NCBI GenBank assembly: GCA_040879025.1
Contig: JBBDLF010000038.1
Span: forward strand, 1-64,000
Length of the DNA stretch: 64,000 nt
Source: JBBDLF01 sp040879025
GTDB lineage: Bacteria; Pseudomonadota; Gammaproteobacteria; Pseudomonadales; Pseudohongiellaceae
Reading direction: 5' to 3'
Shown: piece after piece, positions 25,385 through 34,811 of the stretch
Layout: each line of letters starts with the position of its first letter
Numbering within the stretch: the first letter of the stretch is position 1
Notes under the pieces: model-generated
What the model was told of the DNA's origin: nothing
Databases searched by the model: none
Seen by the model: only the letters and a program-made list of their open reading frames with translations
Program-made: the position numbers and the translations under genes

Positions 25385-27529
25385 TTACCGGGTCAAGAGC
25401 CAGGAATAGGGATTGACCGCAGCGAGAACTCTTTTCCAGAGCGGCGTTTGCTGTTCCAGTTCGTCCGCAACGGAACGGTCGAGGCTCGCCCAGTCGAGAG
25501 CTTGCGGCCCGGCATGATGCTCACCTCCGAGCGCATGAGAGAGGTGGCCGCGGGTTATTTTCGGAAATGAAGGTGCCATGTTGCCCACTCTGAGGGCAAA
25601 AGCCTCGCGACTCTCTCCATACCGGCGGCGGATACCCACCGCAGCAAGTTTGTCCAGCACCGCGCGATAGCTCAGCCTGTATCGTTCGGCTTCACTGGTG
25701 TGATACGGAATCCACAGGCGGTAATATTTCACCGCGTAACCGCTCACCAGTGTCAGCAGCATCAACAAATAGATTGCATTGAGCATGGCCTGCCAGGGAA
25801 TCATCGACGATTGCTGCGAGGCCAGATATTCCTGGAAAGAGGATTCATCACGAAGCATATCACCCAGCATTTGCTGCAGGCTGTCCTGGGGGTCGACTGA
25901 CATGTCAACGAGGGTCTGTTGCGGCGCCGGATCAATAATTACCCATCCCAATCCTTCAAAATACACTTCCGGCCAGGCGTGACCATTGATGGCCTGGATC
26001 AGCAGGGAAGAACCGCCCGCTCGATTGCTCGCCGGTACTGAATAACCGATGCCGACTCTCGCCGGCAACCCAAGGCTCCGGTACATGTAGGTGGCGGCAA
26101 ATGCGAAATGCATGCAGTAACCGGTGAGATCGCCAAACAGAAAAGACGCCGCGGGATCCTGCTCGTAAGCATGTTCGTTCTTCAGACTGTAGATACCGTT
26201 TTCATCCAGATAGCTCTTGATGCTGAAGGCCTTGGCAAACGGGTCGCCCGCATATTCCGGGCGCAGATCGGCGACAATGTCTGTTGCCAGCTCCCGGTAC
26301 CGGGGATCGTCAGGCAGTTTCAGATACTCCTCCCGCAGGTCTTCGTTCCACGCCGGGTTACCCACTTCGCGCCCAAGCAGATTCTCGAACTCAAATTCAG
26401 GCGCGAGCGAGTACACATCGTAGGTGCGTTTGAATCGCAAATTATTGGGATTGGGCCGGCTTTCAAATGCCGCCGGGCTATCCAGACCGAAAGGAGAGCG
26501 ATGGGGTACCAATGTGCCAATGGTCGTGTGGACGGTGTTGCGCTGCTGCCGGGCAATGATTTCTTCTTCGGGCTCGGCGCGGGTATTGGTGAAATGGTCT
26601 ACCAGATCGCGGTCCATGTCGGACCGGTTGGCGACATCAAGCATGGTGCCGTTGAACTGCGAATAGGCGGTCTCACGAAAATAGTAGGCGCCATTCAGCG
26701 GTTCATAATCATCACGGAACACCACAACCGCCACCGGCGCCTCTTTGTCGGACGCCGTGTTTTCTCCGTCTCTGAACGGATTTTCCCGTTCGCTGGAATT
26801 GCCGGTCTGTTCCTGGCCCGTCAGTCCGAGGTCATCGGTAAGCTGAGGCGTGGGCAGACCGAAAAACCTGACGTAACCGAGCAGCGAGAAGCACAGCAGG
26901 CCAAGTACTATGAAGTGATAAGGCAGCCGGCGCTGATTGTTTTCCATCATCAAAAGCGCGGCAAGGGAAAGCACCGCGCCGCATCCCAATGCCATGAGGG
27001 TGGACGAAGGATCAATCCCGCGGGTGAGGGCAAAATCACCGATGAAAAACGGACGGTGAATCATTCCGTTACGGTGGGCCGCCAGCGTGAGGACGAATGC
27101 GGAGGCGACAAACAGAATTTCGACTATTGCGCCCCATCCGGTGCGATGAGCCAGTGCCCGCATCAAAGTGGTCAGCGCGAGGCTGATGCCCAGCCAGCGG
27201 ATGAATTCGCTCGTGTTGTAAATTGAGATGGGAGAAGCCAGCGCCATAAACAGCGAGCTTCCCGTCATCAGTTCCGCGATCAGTATCGCCGCGAAAAACA
27301 GCGCCAGACAAAAGGCGGAAATGACCGGCAGGCGCAATTGACGCCAGGGAGTTTTATGCAGACTGGCATCAACAAGATAACAGGCGGCCAGACACCCGAC
27401 GAAAGCCGCGATTGAACCGCTGACCACGGTCAGCGACAAGCTCAGAATCCAGTAACTGGCCGCGAGGATGCTGGCCCGCAGGCTGGTGGGCAAATAATGG
27501 ATCTGTGTTTGTGCGGTCATGCTGGTCAT
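25385..27529 (-). CDS. TgpA-like membrane transglutaminase
   Basis: A 714-residue protein: about six membrane helices in the first ~215 residues (DUF3488 region), a periplasmic domain, and a single helix near 580-605 before a cytosolic tail. The papain-like transglutaminase core is intact: Cys in DLTGYCMHFAFAATYMYRSL, His in AINGHAWPEVYFEGLGW and Asp in VIIDPAPQ. This layout matches TgpA of Pseudomonas, a protein with periplasmic transglutaminase activity. It lies between the DUF58 and MoxR genes in the same operon. The substrate is unknown; modification of envelope proteins is an inference. Confidence 0.92.
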   Translation of the reverse strand: MTSMTAQTQIHYLPTSLRASILAASYWILSLSLTVVSGSIAAFVGCLAACYLVDASLHKTPWRQLRLPVISAFCLALFFAAILIAELMTGSSLFMALASPISIYNTSEFIRWLGISLALTTLMRALAHRTGWGAIVEILFVASAFVLTLAAHRNGMIHRPFFIGDFALTRGIDPSSTLMALGCGAVLSLAALLMMENNQRRLPYHFIVLGLLCFSLLGYVRFFGLPTPQLTDDLGLTGQEQTGNSSERENPFRDGENTASDKEAPVAVVVFRDDYEPLNGAYYFRETAYSQFNGTMLDVANRSDMDRDLVDHFTNTRAEPEEEIIARQQRNTVHTTIGTLVPHRSPFGLDSPAAFESRPNPNNLRFKRTYDVYSLAPEFEFENLLGREVGNPAWNEDLREEYLKLPDDPRYRELATDIVADLRPEYAGDPFAKAFSIKSYLDENGIYSLKNEHAYEQDPAASFLFGDLTGYCMHFAFAATYMYRSLGLPARVGIGYSVPASNRAGGSSLLIQAINGHAWPEVYFEGLGWVIIDPAPQQTLVDMSVDPQDSLQQMLGDMLRDESSFQEYLASQQSSMIPWQAMLNAIYLLMLLTLVSGYAVKYYRLWIPYHTSEAERYRLSYRAVLDKLAAVGIRRRYGESREAFALRVGNMAPSFPKITRGHLSHALGGEHHAGPQALDWASLDRSVADELEQQTPLWKRVLAAVNPYSWLLTR

Positions 27530-27561
27530 GGCGATCCGTCATGCGTGTTGGTTGTTGGGGG

Positions 27562-28926
27562 TCAGACCCTTTTCAAATTCCGGTCAAAGCTCAGGCCGGT
27601 ATTTCTGTCTACTACCAGCGTTGATTCTACTAGTTGACCGATATCGGTCAACAAGCCACCCAAACTGCGCAGAGAAGGCCGCGGGCCTTGGGCAATTTCG
27701 CTGTCATTTATTCCGTCATTTTTACGGGATTCAGCTCCGTTATCCTTCTCCCCGCGGTACAGCAGTCGCTGCCACAGTGCCGGGGTTTCTTCCGAGGCGA
27801 ACCCGTCAGTGGCCAGAACTACGGTAAACGGGCCGCGAAAGCGGCCCACCGTCTGCTTCAGCGAAGTGACCCAGGGTCCCGGGCCGGCACCGGCGATAAC
27901 GATGCAATGGCTCTCTCCCTGGCTCGCAGCCTGCCTGAGAAAGTTATCCAGGCCATAGCCGAGCGGCTCGTCAAGCGCCCGGGAAGCGGCAATGGCGCGC
28001 AACGCTTCCGCCACGGTATTGCAGGGTTCCGCCGTCCCATCGGCGCCAAACAACCAGTTGTCACCCAATGCACCGCGCTCTACCGCGATTCTGGCAACCG
28101 CGGCAGCCGCTTCGTCATTGGGACCGGATAGCAGATAGGCCAGGGTACGGTTGCTGTGAAAGACGCTTTTCTCCGCGAGCCGTACATTGAGCTGGCGATT
28201 GCGAGCATAGACCTTCCACATTATATCGCGCACCGAATCACCCGCGACATAGCGTCGGATCTCCATGCGATCACCATCGGGGTTACCTTGTGGATTGGGT
28301 ATGCCGTCCTCGGCGGTAAGCGATCGTAACAGAGGCAGCGCCTTGATACTGTTGATCCGGGGAAGCGCCATCAGTTCGATTTCCTGCGACTGGCGCCAAC
28401 TGTAGCGGCACAGTCCCAACACGTCGCTGATGGTGAAACGCCGGGTCACGGAACAGGCCAGACAGCGCTTTTGTGGAATAATTTCCTCGTTGAGCTGCCC
28501 GTCCGTGGGCGACAGCCTGATTCGTGTGCTGATCGCATCGGGATACACTACTTTCCAGCTGACGCGGACAAGCGGTACCCAGCCCATCGCGGGGAGGCTG
28601 AGCGCGGTTTCGTTGGGGAAACCGGCTTCGACGGAAACCGGCTGGCCTTTCCGCTGGAGTGGCGACTGCGGGTCGCGCAACCTGAACTGCGTATACAGGC
28701 CCACGGACAATACACTCAACAAACAGAATCCCACAATGGTCAGGCCGCATACGGCCAGTGCAAAAACCACCAGATCCATATTGCCGTAGCCGAGCACCTG
28801 CAATGCCAGAACCGCTGCGGCAAGTACCATGAACCCCTGAACCGTAAACGGGAAATGATCCGCGAGAAAGCGCAGCAGGACAAACAGGGTTTTAACCGCG
28901 GCAGCCCGCTTGATCGCTTTCAGCAT
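27562..28926 (-). CDS. DUF58 domain membrane protein
   Basis: Read from the ATG at 28926 (AGGAA about 9 bases upstream), this is 454 residues. Two membrane helices lie at about 20-65, then a beta-rich part, and then the DUF58 signature YVAGDSVRDIMWKVYARN with LNVRLAEKS. DUF58 proteins resemble von Willebrand A folds and are always found with MoxR ATPases. The open frame continues 60 residues upstream toward the thiolase gene, but that segment is not protein-like. The stop codon lies in a GGGGTCAGACCC sequence that recalls the outer end of the hairpin at 50840. Confidence 0.88.
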   Translation of the reverse strand: MLKAIKRAAAVKTLFVLLRFLADHFPFTVQGFMVLAAAVLALQVLGYGNMDLVVFALAVCGLTIVGFCLLSVLSVGLYTQFRLRDPQSPLQRKGQPVSVEAGFPNETALSLPAMGWVPLVRVSWKVVYPDAISTRIRLSPTDGQLNEEIIPQKRCLACSVTRRFTISDVLGLCRYSWRQSQEIELMALPRINSIKALPLLRSLTAEDGIPNPQGNPDGDRMEIRRYVAGDSVRDIMWKVYARNRQLNVRLAEKSVFHSNRTLAYLLSGPNDEAAAAVARIAVERGALGDNWLFGADGTAEPCNTVAEALRAIAASRALDEPLGYGLDNFLRQAASQGESHCIVIAGAGPGPWVTSLKQTVGRFRGPFTVVLATDGFASEETPALWQRLLYRGEKDNGAESRKNDGINDSEIAQGPRPSLRSLGGLLTDIGQLVESTLVVDRNTGLSFDRNLKRV

Positions 28927-29032
28927 GAAAATTCCTGTTCTGTGGTCGGCGGCCGCCACAACCGGGCCTGGCGGGGCGTCTGCACTATCAGACCCCAGCG
29001 GCGGCGGGAAACTTGCATTGTGCGACCGCGGG

Positions 29033-30223
29033 CTAACGTTCGACCGCCAGCGCAACGCCCTGGCCGCCACCGATACACAGGGTTGCCAGGCCTTTGTGTG
29101 CATCACGCTTTTCCATTTCCGCCAACAGGGTCACCAGTACGCGGCAGCCTGAGGCTCCGATAGGATGTCCCAGGGCAATTGCGCCACCGTTGACATTGAC
29201 GATATCGGGGTTCCAGCCGAGTTCCCGATTGACGGCGATAGCCTGCGCCGCAAATGCCTCGTTCGCTTCGATGACGTCCAGATCGTCCAGTTTCCAGCCG
29301 GCCTTTTCGAGGCAGCGTCTTGTCGCCGAGACGGGACCCAGACCCATTACCGCGGGATCAACTCCCGCGCTGGCCGCGGCGCGGATGACCGCCAGCGGTT
29401 TCAGAGCCAAGGCCTCAGCCTGTCTGGCACTGCACAACACGACCACAGCGGCTCCGTCATTGATTCCCGAGGCATTGCCGGCAGTCACGGTACCTTCTTT
29501 TTTGAACGCAGGGCGAAGGCCGGCCAGAGCATCGGTAGTGGTGTCGGGGCGCGGGCCTTCATCAACACGAAAAATCAGCGGATCGCCTTTGCGTTGCGGA
29601 ATACTGATGGGCAGTATCTCTTCATTGAATTTACCGTTTGACTGAGCGGCCGCCGCCTTGTGCTGGGAGGATGCGGCAAAGGCGTCCTGCTCATCACGAC
29701 TGATTCGGTATCGCTGTGCCAGATTCTCCGCGGTGATCCCCATATGGATATCATTGAAAGAGTCCCACAGACCATCGCTTATCATGGTGTCCATGGCCTG
29801 CCAATGGCCCATCTTCTTGCCCTGCCGCGAATCGGGAAGCACATGGGGAGCGCGGCTCATGCATTCCATGCCGCCGGCGAGTACCACGCCGGCATTTTGC
29901 AGTGCGATCGACTGTGCTCCGAGATGTACGGCTTTAAGACCGGATCCACACACTTTATTGATGGTCATGGCCGGGGTGGTCTCGGGAATACCGGAACGGA
30001 TGCCGGCTTGGCGAGCGGTATTCTGCCCACAGCCGGCGGTCAGCACATGCCCCAGAATGACCTCATCTACTTGTGCGGCATCGAGTCCGCACCTGGCAAG
30101 TACCTGCGGAATAAGTTGACTGGCTATGTCCACCGCGCTGAGATTGCCGAGCGTCCCGCCAAATTGTCCGATGGCACTTCGTCCTGCCGCAACGATAACC
30201 ACTTCCTCAACGGCTTCCTGCAT
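29033..30223 (-). CDS. Acetyl-CoA C-acetyltransferase (thiolase)
   Basis: A 396-residue thiolase that condenses two acetyl-CoA to acetoacetyl-CoA or cleaves it. All catalytic groups are visible: nucleophilic Cys in NKVCGSGLKAVHLG, His in GGAIALGHPIGASGCR and the second Cys in CIGGGQGVA. The substrate-loop Met and the length fit the biosynthetic-type (PhaA/AtoB) thiolases. It follows acs by 17 bases in the same direction, so acetate activation and C4 condensation may be co-expressed. A role in polyhydroxybutyrate or ketone-body metabolism is possible; no phaB or phaC is present here. Confidence 0.93.
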   Translation of the reverse strand: MQEAVEEVVIVAAGRSAIGQFGGTLGNLSAVDIASQLIPQVLARCGLDAAQVDEVILGHVLTAGCGQNTARQAGIRSGIPETTPAMTINKVCGSGLKAVHLGAQSIALQNAGVVLAGGMECMSRAPHVLPDSRQGKKMGHWQAMDTMISDGLWDSFNDIHMGITAENLAQRYRISRDEQDAFAASSQHKAAAAQSNGKFNEEILPISIPQRKGDPLIFRVDEGPRPDTTTDALAGLRPAFKKEGTVTAGNASGINDGAAVVVLCSARQAEALALKPLAVIRAAASAGVDPAVMGLGPVSATRRCLEKAGWKLDDLDVIEANEAFAAQAIAVNRELGWNPDIVNVNGGAIALGHPIGASGCRVLVTLLAEMEKRDAHKGLATLCIGGGQGVALAVER

Positions 30224-30240
30224 TTTATGTTCCTGCCTGT

Positions 30241-32178
30241 TCAGCGATTCATGCGGTTATCGATCAAATGGTCAACAACAGCCGGGTCCGCGAGAGTCGT
30301 GATGTCACCAAGTGCTTCCACTTCATTGGACGCAATTTTGCGCAATATACGGCGCATGATTTTTCCTGAACGGGTTTTGGGTAACCCCGGCGCGAACTGA
30401 ATGACGTCCGGTTTGGCGAAAGCACCGATATCCTTGCCGACAAACTGTCGCAGTTGATCAGCCAACTCATCGGTGCCGCTGATGCCCGTCATCAGAGTGA
30501 CGTAACAGTACAAGGCCTGTCCCTTGATATGATGAGGGAACCCGACTACCGCTGCCTCGGCGACCTGCGGATGAAGCACCAGGGCACTCTCTACCTCGGC
30601 TGTACCCAGGCGGTGGCCCGAGACATTGATGACGTCATCCACACGACCGGTGACCCAGTAATAGCCGTCCTCATCGCGACGCGCGCTGTCGCCGGTAAAA
30701 TAGTTGCCTTTATAGGCAGTGAAATAGGTAGTAACACAACGCCGGTGGTCGCCATACACCGTGCGTATCTGGCTGGGCCAGCTGTCGGTGAGAACCAGGT
30801 TTCCGGTGGCGGGTCCTTCCAGTATATTGCCGTCTGCATCCACCAGAGCAGGACTGACGCCGAAAAACGGCAGGGTGGCCGATCCCGGTTTCAGATCGGT
30901 TACGCCCGGGATGGGACTTATCATGATGACACCGGTTTCGGTCTGCCACCACGTGTCCACAACCGGACAGCGGCTGTCTCCGACTACGCGATAGTACCAT
31001 TCCCAGGCCTCGGGGTTGATTGGCTCTCCCACTGATCCCAGCAGGCGAAGGGACTGTCGTGAAGTTGATGTAACGGCGTTGTCGCCGCCACCCATCAGGG
31101 CACGAATTGCGGTGGGCGCGGTATAGAAAATGTTTACCTGATGTTTGTCCACTATGTTCCAGAACCTGGAATTGTCAGGGTAGGTGGGGACCCCTTCAAA
31201 CATCAGTGTGATTGCACCGTTGGCAAGAGGGCCGTAAACAATGTAACTGTGGCCGGTGACCCAGCCGACGTCCGCCGTGCACCAGTAGATATCCCCGTCG
31301 TGGTAATCAAATACATATTTGTGGGTAATGGCGCAGCCAAGCAGGTAACCGGCGGTGGTGTGAAGAACCCCCTTGGGCTTGCCGGTGGAACCGGAGGTGT
31401 AGAGAATGAACAGAGGGTCCTCCGCATCCATCACTTCCGGTTCACACTCACTGTCTGCTGATTGCGTGACCTGGTGATACCAGACATCGCGTTCATCAAA
31501 CCAGTCGATATCTCCGCCGGTACGCCGGATTACCAGCACGGTATGGACATCCGGGCATTGATCCAGTGCGATGTCGACATTGGTTTTGAGCGGGACGATA
31601 CGACCCCCGCGAATACCTTCGTCGGCGGAAATCACGATTCGGCAGTCGCTGTCGAGAATACGGTCTTTCAGGGATTCGGGTGAGAAGCCGCCAAATACCA
31701 CCGAGTGAACCGCTCCAATTCTGGCGCAGGCGAGCATGGCATAGGCCGCTTCCGGCACCATTGGCATGTAGATACAAACCCGGTCACCTTTACCGACGCC
31801 GCGCGACTTCAACACATTGGCAAGCCGGCAAACGTGTTCGTGCAATTCCCGGTAGGTGATTTTCAGATCCTGGTCCGGTTCGTCGCCTTCCCAGATGATG
31901 GCTGTTTGGTCCCCGCGCCGTTCAAGGTGCCTGTCAATGCAATTGACGGTGACATTCAGTTTGCCGCCGCTGAACCAGGCTGCCTTGCCGGCGGAAAAAT
32001 CGCAGGATTTAACGTCATCAAAAGGTTTTTGCCAGTTGAGAAATTCCCTGGCCTGCTCCGCCCAGAACGCTTCGGGATTTTCAATCGACCGGCGATACAT
32101 TTCTTCGTAGCGGGCTTTATCGAGATGACTGTGTGCCGCGGCGGTTTCGCTGACCGGATACAGTTTGTTTTCAGACAT
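30241..32178 (-). CDS. acs: Acetyl-CoA synthetase
   Basis: Acs activates acetate with ATP and CoA through acetyl-AMP. Read from the ATG at 32178 it is 645 residues, the family's usual length; the open frame extends 46 residues upstream without protein character. The AMP-binding P-loop is YTSGSTGKPKGVLHT. WWQTETGVIMISP and the hinge region GRVDDVINVSGHRLGTAEVE are standard. The C-terminal PKTRSGKIMRRILRKIA carries the Lys that is acetylated to switch the enzyme off. In P. aeruginosa an acetyl-CoA synthetase gene also lies past panC in this neighbourhood. Confidence 0.96.
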   Translation of the reverse strand: MSENKLYPVSETAAAHSHLDKARYEEMYRRSIENPEAFWAEQAREFLNWQKPFDDVKSCDFSAGKAAWFSGGKLNVTVNCIDRHLERRGDQTAIIWEGDEPDQDLKITYRELHEHVCRLANVLKSRGVGKGDRVCIYMPMVPEAAYAMLACARIGAVHSVVFGGFSPESLKDRILDSDCRIVISADEGIRGGRIVPLKTNVDIALDQCPDVHTVLVIRRTGGDIDWFDERDVWYHQVTQSADSECEPEVMDAEDPLFILYTSGSTGKPKGVLHTTAGYLLGCAITHKYVFDYHDGDIYWCTADVGWVTGHSYIVYGPLANGAITLMFEGVPTYPDNSRFWNIVDKHQVNIFYTAPTAIRALMGGGDNAVTSTSRQSLRLLGSVGEPINPEAWEWYYRVVGDSRCPVVDTWWQTETGVIMISPIPGVTDLKPGSATLPFFGVSPALVDADGNILEGPATGNLVLTDSWPSQIRTVYGDHRRCVTTYFTAYKGNYFTGDSARRDEDGYYWVTGRVDDVINVSGHRLGTAEVESALVLHPQVAEAAVVGFPHHIKGQALYCYVTLMTGISGTDELADQLRQFVGKDIGAFAKPDVIQFAPGLPKTRSGKIMRRILRKIASNEVEALGDITTLADPAVVDHLIDNRMNR

Positions 32179-32359
32179 GGGAGAATTCCTGCTCTGGCTG
32201 CTTTTCTCTGCGTGTTCTTGCGTTGAGTCGTTCTGGTTTTCGGCCGGATACGCCGGCTTCGCGCAATGCGCAAACAATGGCTGATGCCCGGCAAAAGGTT
32301 TGTCAGTATGCCTCAATCATCCGGGCCGTACAACCGCGTACCCCCGGGCTGGCAGGCAC

Positions 32360-33229
32360 TCAGTTTGCACGCGTCACCGCCTTGCGAGAGACCCTGAGGT
32401 TATCGATCAGTCGTGTTTTTCCGATGAAAACGGCGGCGAGAATAATCAGTTCGGGATCGTCCGGTCTCGCCGGCCGGAGTGTCGAGGCATTGCAGATTGC
32501 GTAGTAATCCGGCTCGATTCCCTCGCTTCGAAACCGGCTTATGGCCTCCTGTTGCAGTTGTTCAAATTTGCCGCTACCGGTTTGCAACGCTGCAGCGGTA
32601 TCTTCCAGTTGACGGTACAGCAGAGGTGCCTGCCGCCTTTGTGCCGGTTGCAGATATTGGTTGCGGGAACTCATCGCCAGACCGTCCGGTTCACGCACGG
32701 TGTCTACGCCGACGATCCTTATGGAATAGGCCAGGTCCCTGACCAGTTTCGAGATCACCAGATACTGCTGGTAATCCTTCAGGCCAAAGTAGGCAACATG
32801 AGGCTGGACAATATTGAACAATTTGGTCACTACCGTGGCGACTCCCTGGAAATGACCGGGCCGGCTGTTGCCGCACCAGGCCTCAGTCAGTTCCGGCACC
32901 CTGATCGTGGTCTGGCGGCCGAGACCACGGGGATAGATTTCGTTCGTCGGGGGGCTGAAGAGGCAGTCACAGCCGGCTTTCCTCAGTACGGCAATATCCC
33001 GTTCCGGCGTGCGCGGATACGCCTCCAGATCTTCGCCCGGACCGAACTGCAGTGGATTGACAAAAATGGTGGCCACGACAAAATCAACTTCAGATTTGGC
33101 CGTGGTTACCAGCTTGATGTGGCCGGCGTGAAGGTTACCCATTGTGGGTACAAGGCCTGTGGATCTGCCGCCTAAACGGTGTTCGCTCAATAAATTGCGA
33201 AGGTGGGCGATGTTGTCGGAAATGATCAT
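32360..33229 (-). CDS. panC: Pantothenate synthetase
   Basis: PanC joins pantoate and beta-alanine with ATP, the last step to vitamin B5. From the ATG at 33229 it is 289 residues; a GTG 18 bases upstream is the alternative, but GAGAA precedes the ATG. The HIGH-type motif is VPTMGNLHAGH, then VVATIFVNPLQFGPGEDLEAYP, GLKDYQQYLVI and EPDGLAMSSRNQYL, all conserved in the family. It is downstream of panB with an 80-base gap, as in most gammaproteobacteria. Both enzymes feed coenzyme A synthesis. Confidence 0.96.
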   Translation of the reverse strand: MIISDNIAHLRNLLSEHRLGGRSTGLVPTMGNLHAGHIKLVTTAKSEVDFVVATIFVNPLQFGPGEDLEAYPRTPERDIAVLRKAGCDCLFSPPTNEIYPRGLGRQTTIRVPELTEAWCGNSRPGHFQGVATVVTKLFNIVQPHVAYFGLKDYQQYLVISKLVRDLAYSIRIVGVDTVREPDGLAMSSRNQYLQPAQRRQAPLLYRQLEDTAAALQTGSGKFEQLQQEAISRFRSEGIEPDYYAICNASTLRPARPDDPELIILAAVFIGKTRLIDNLRVSRKAVTRAN

Positions 33230-33308
33230 GGTGTTATTCTCGACCACGGCGGTTCGCGAAACGGCGTCGGCCGCAGAAAGTTCGGAAAGACCAGGACTTT
33301 CTCAAAGC

Positions 33309-34124
33309 CTATTCGAAACAATGCTCCCTTGCCGGAAAGCGACCCTGCTTTACCGCGTCAACATAAGCTTTTATAGCGCCAGGTATCCCATTAGATGATT
33401 CGGGAAGGAAATTTTTGACGAATTTCGGTGTTATGGGGGAAATACCCAGAACATCATGCAATACCATGATTTGTGCCGTGGTGTCGGGACCGGCGCCAAT
33501 ACCGATGACGGGAATTTCCAGCGACTCGGTTACAGTTCGGGCGAGGTTGGCCGGAACGCATTCCAGCAATAGTATGCTGGCTCCCGCTCCCTGCAACACC
33601 TTGGCCTCGTCAATTATTGACTGTGCCTGTAGCGGGTCTCTCCCCTGAACGTGATAACCACCAATTCGGTTGATGGATTGAGGAGTCAGTCCCATGTGGG
33701 CGCAAACCGGTATGCCGCGTTCAGCCAGAAGATGGGTTGTGTTGGCAATCCACGCTCCCCCTTCCAGCTTGACCATCTGAGCTCCCGCTCTCATGAGCGC
33801 CGCGGCGTTTTCCAGAGTCTGGGTTTCAGACGAATAACTCATGAAAGGGAGGTCGGCGACAAGTAATGCCCCGCGATTACCCCGCTTGACGCACGCCACA
33901 TGATACAACATGTCTTCCATGGTCACCGGCAGGGTACTATCGTGGCCCTGCAATACCATTCCCAGTGAATCGCCCACCAGGATGACATCCACACCGGCAT
34001 CGCAGAGGATGCCCGCGAAACCGGCATCGTATGCGGTCAGGCAGGTAAACTTCTCTCCCCGTCGCTTTATGTCAATCAGGGTCTTTAGAGTAACCTGTTT
34101 TCTGGCTGCGGCCTGAACACTCAT
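33309..34124 (-). CDS. panB: 3-methyl-2-oxobutanoate hydroxymethyltransferase
   Basis: PanB transfers a hydroxymethyl group from methylene-tetrahydrofolate to 2-ketoisovalerate, giving ketopantoate. At 271 residues it is of normal size. Diagnostic segments are FTCLTAYDAGFAGILCDAGV, ILVGDSLGMVLQGHDSTLPV (Mg2+ and substrate binding), MGLTPQSINRIGGYHVQGR and IGIGAGPDTTAQIMVLHDVL. The gene sits between the deoxynucleoside kinase (18 bases upstream) and panC. The folK gene usually found next to panB is missing here. Confidence 0.96.
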   Translation of the reverse strand: MSVQAAARKQVTLKTLIDIKRRGEKFTCLTAYDAGFAGILCDAGVDVILVGDSLGMVLQGHDSTLPVTMEDMLYHVACVKRGNRGALLVADLPFMSYSSETQTLENAAALMRAGAQMVKLEGGAWIANTTHLLAERGIPVCAHMGLTPQSINRIGGYHVQGRDPLQAQSIIDEAKVLQGAGASILLLECVPANLARTVTESLEIPVIGIGAGPDTTAQIMVLHDVLGISPITPKFVKNFLPESSNGIPGAIKAYVDAVKQGRFPAREHCFE

Positions 34125-34142
34125 GGCAGGTTTCCGTTAGTC

Positions 34143-34811
34143 TCAGAGCAGGGTGGGTCTGGGATTGAAGTAATGGATTCCCGGAGTAGCCGTTCTGATA
34201 TGGTTTACCAGTTGCTGATAATCCGCCTCATTGTTTACCAGGTCAATGTCGGCACAGTTCACTATCATGAGTGAGCACTGCTTGAAGTAATGAAAGAATT
34301 CCGTGTAGGCGTTATTGAGATCTTCCAGATAACCTCGGTCTATCAACTGTTCGGCATCTATGCCGCGCTTCTGGATTCTGTCGAGCAGAACGTCGGTGGG
34401 TGCCTGCAGATAGATGACCAGATCGGGTTTGGGGACATCCAGGGTCAGGTGGTCGTAGACATGGCAATAAAGTGCGTATTCATCAGTGTCCAGAGTTTGC
34501 TCTGCAAAGAGCCGGTCCTTTTCCATGACAAAGTCGGCGACTCGGACGGGCTCGAACATATCGTTCTGGCGCAGATCCTGCATTTGCTGGGCTCTCTGAA
34601 ACAAGAAGAATAGCTGGGTCGCCAGCGCATGCTGACGCGGGTTATTGTAGAACCTCGTAAGGAAGGGATTTTCATGGGCCTTCTCGAGCAACAGTTCGTA
34701 GTTGAACGTTTCGGCCAGGCGCAAGGTCAGACTGGTCTTGCCAACACCGATAGGACCTTCGACCGCAATGAATCGTGGTAATTGCCTGCCAAACCGCTTA
34801 TCGTTCGTCAC
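34143..34811 (-). CDS. Deoxynucleoside kinase family protein
   Basis: A 222-residue P-loop kinase of the deoxyadenosine/deoxyguanosine kinase type, which phosphorylates salvaged deoxynucleosides. Walker A is VEGPIGVGKTSLTLRLAE near residue 18. The lid with RIQKRGIDAEQLIDRGYLED matches the family's LID region. It starts with a GTG whose last two bases belong to the TGA stop of pcnB (GTGA), so translation is coupled. It takes the place of folK between pcnB and panB. In several gammaproteobacteria a kinase of this family sits close to folK and panBC. Confidence 0.88.
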   Translation of the reverse strand: MTNDKRFGRQLPRFIAVEGPIGVGKTSLTLRLAETFNYELLLEKAHENPFLTRFYNNPRQHALATQLFFLFQRAQQMQDLRQNDMFEPVRVADFVMEKDRLFAEQTLDTDEYALYCHVYDHLTLDVPKPDLVIYLQAPTDVLLDRIQKRGIDAEQLIDRGYLEDLNNAYTEFFHYFKQCSLMIVNCADIDLVNNEADYQQLVNHIRTATPGIHYFNPRPTLL

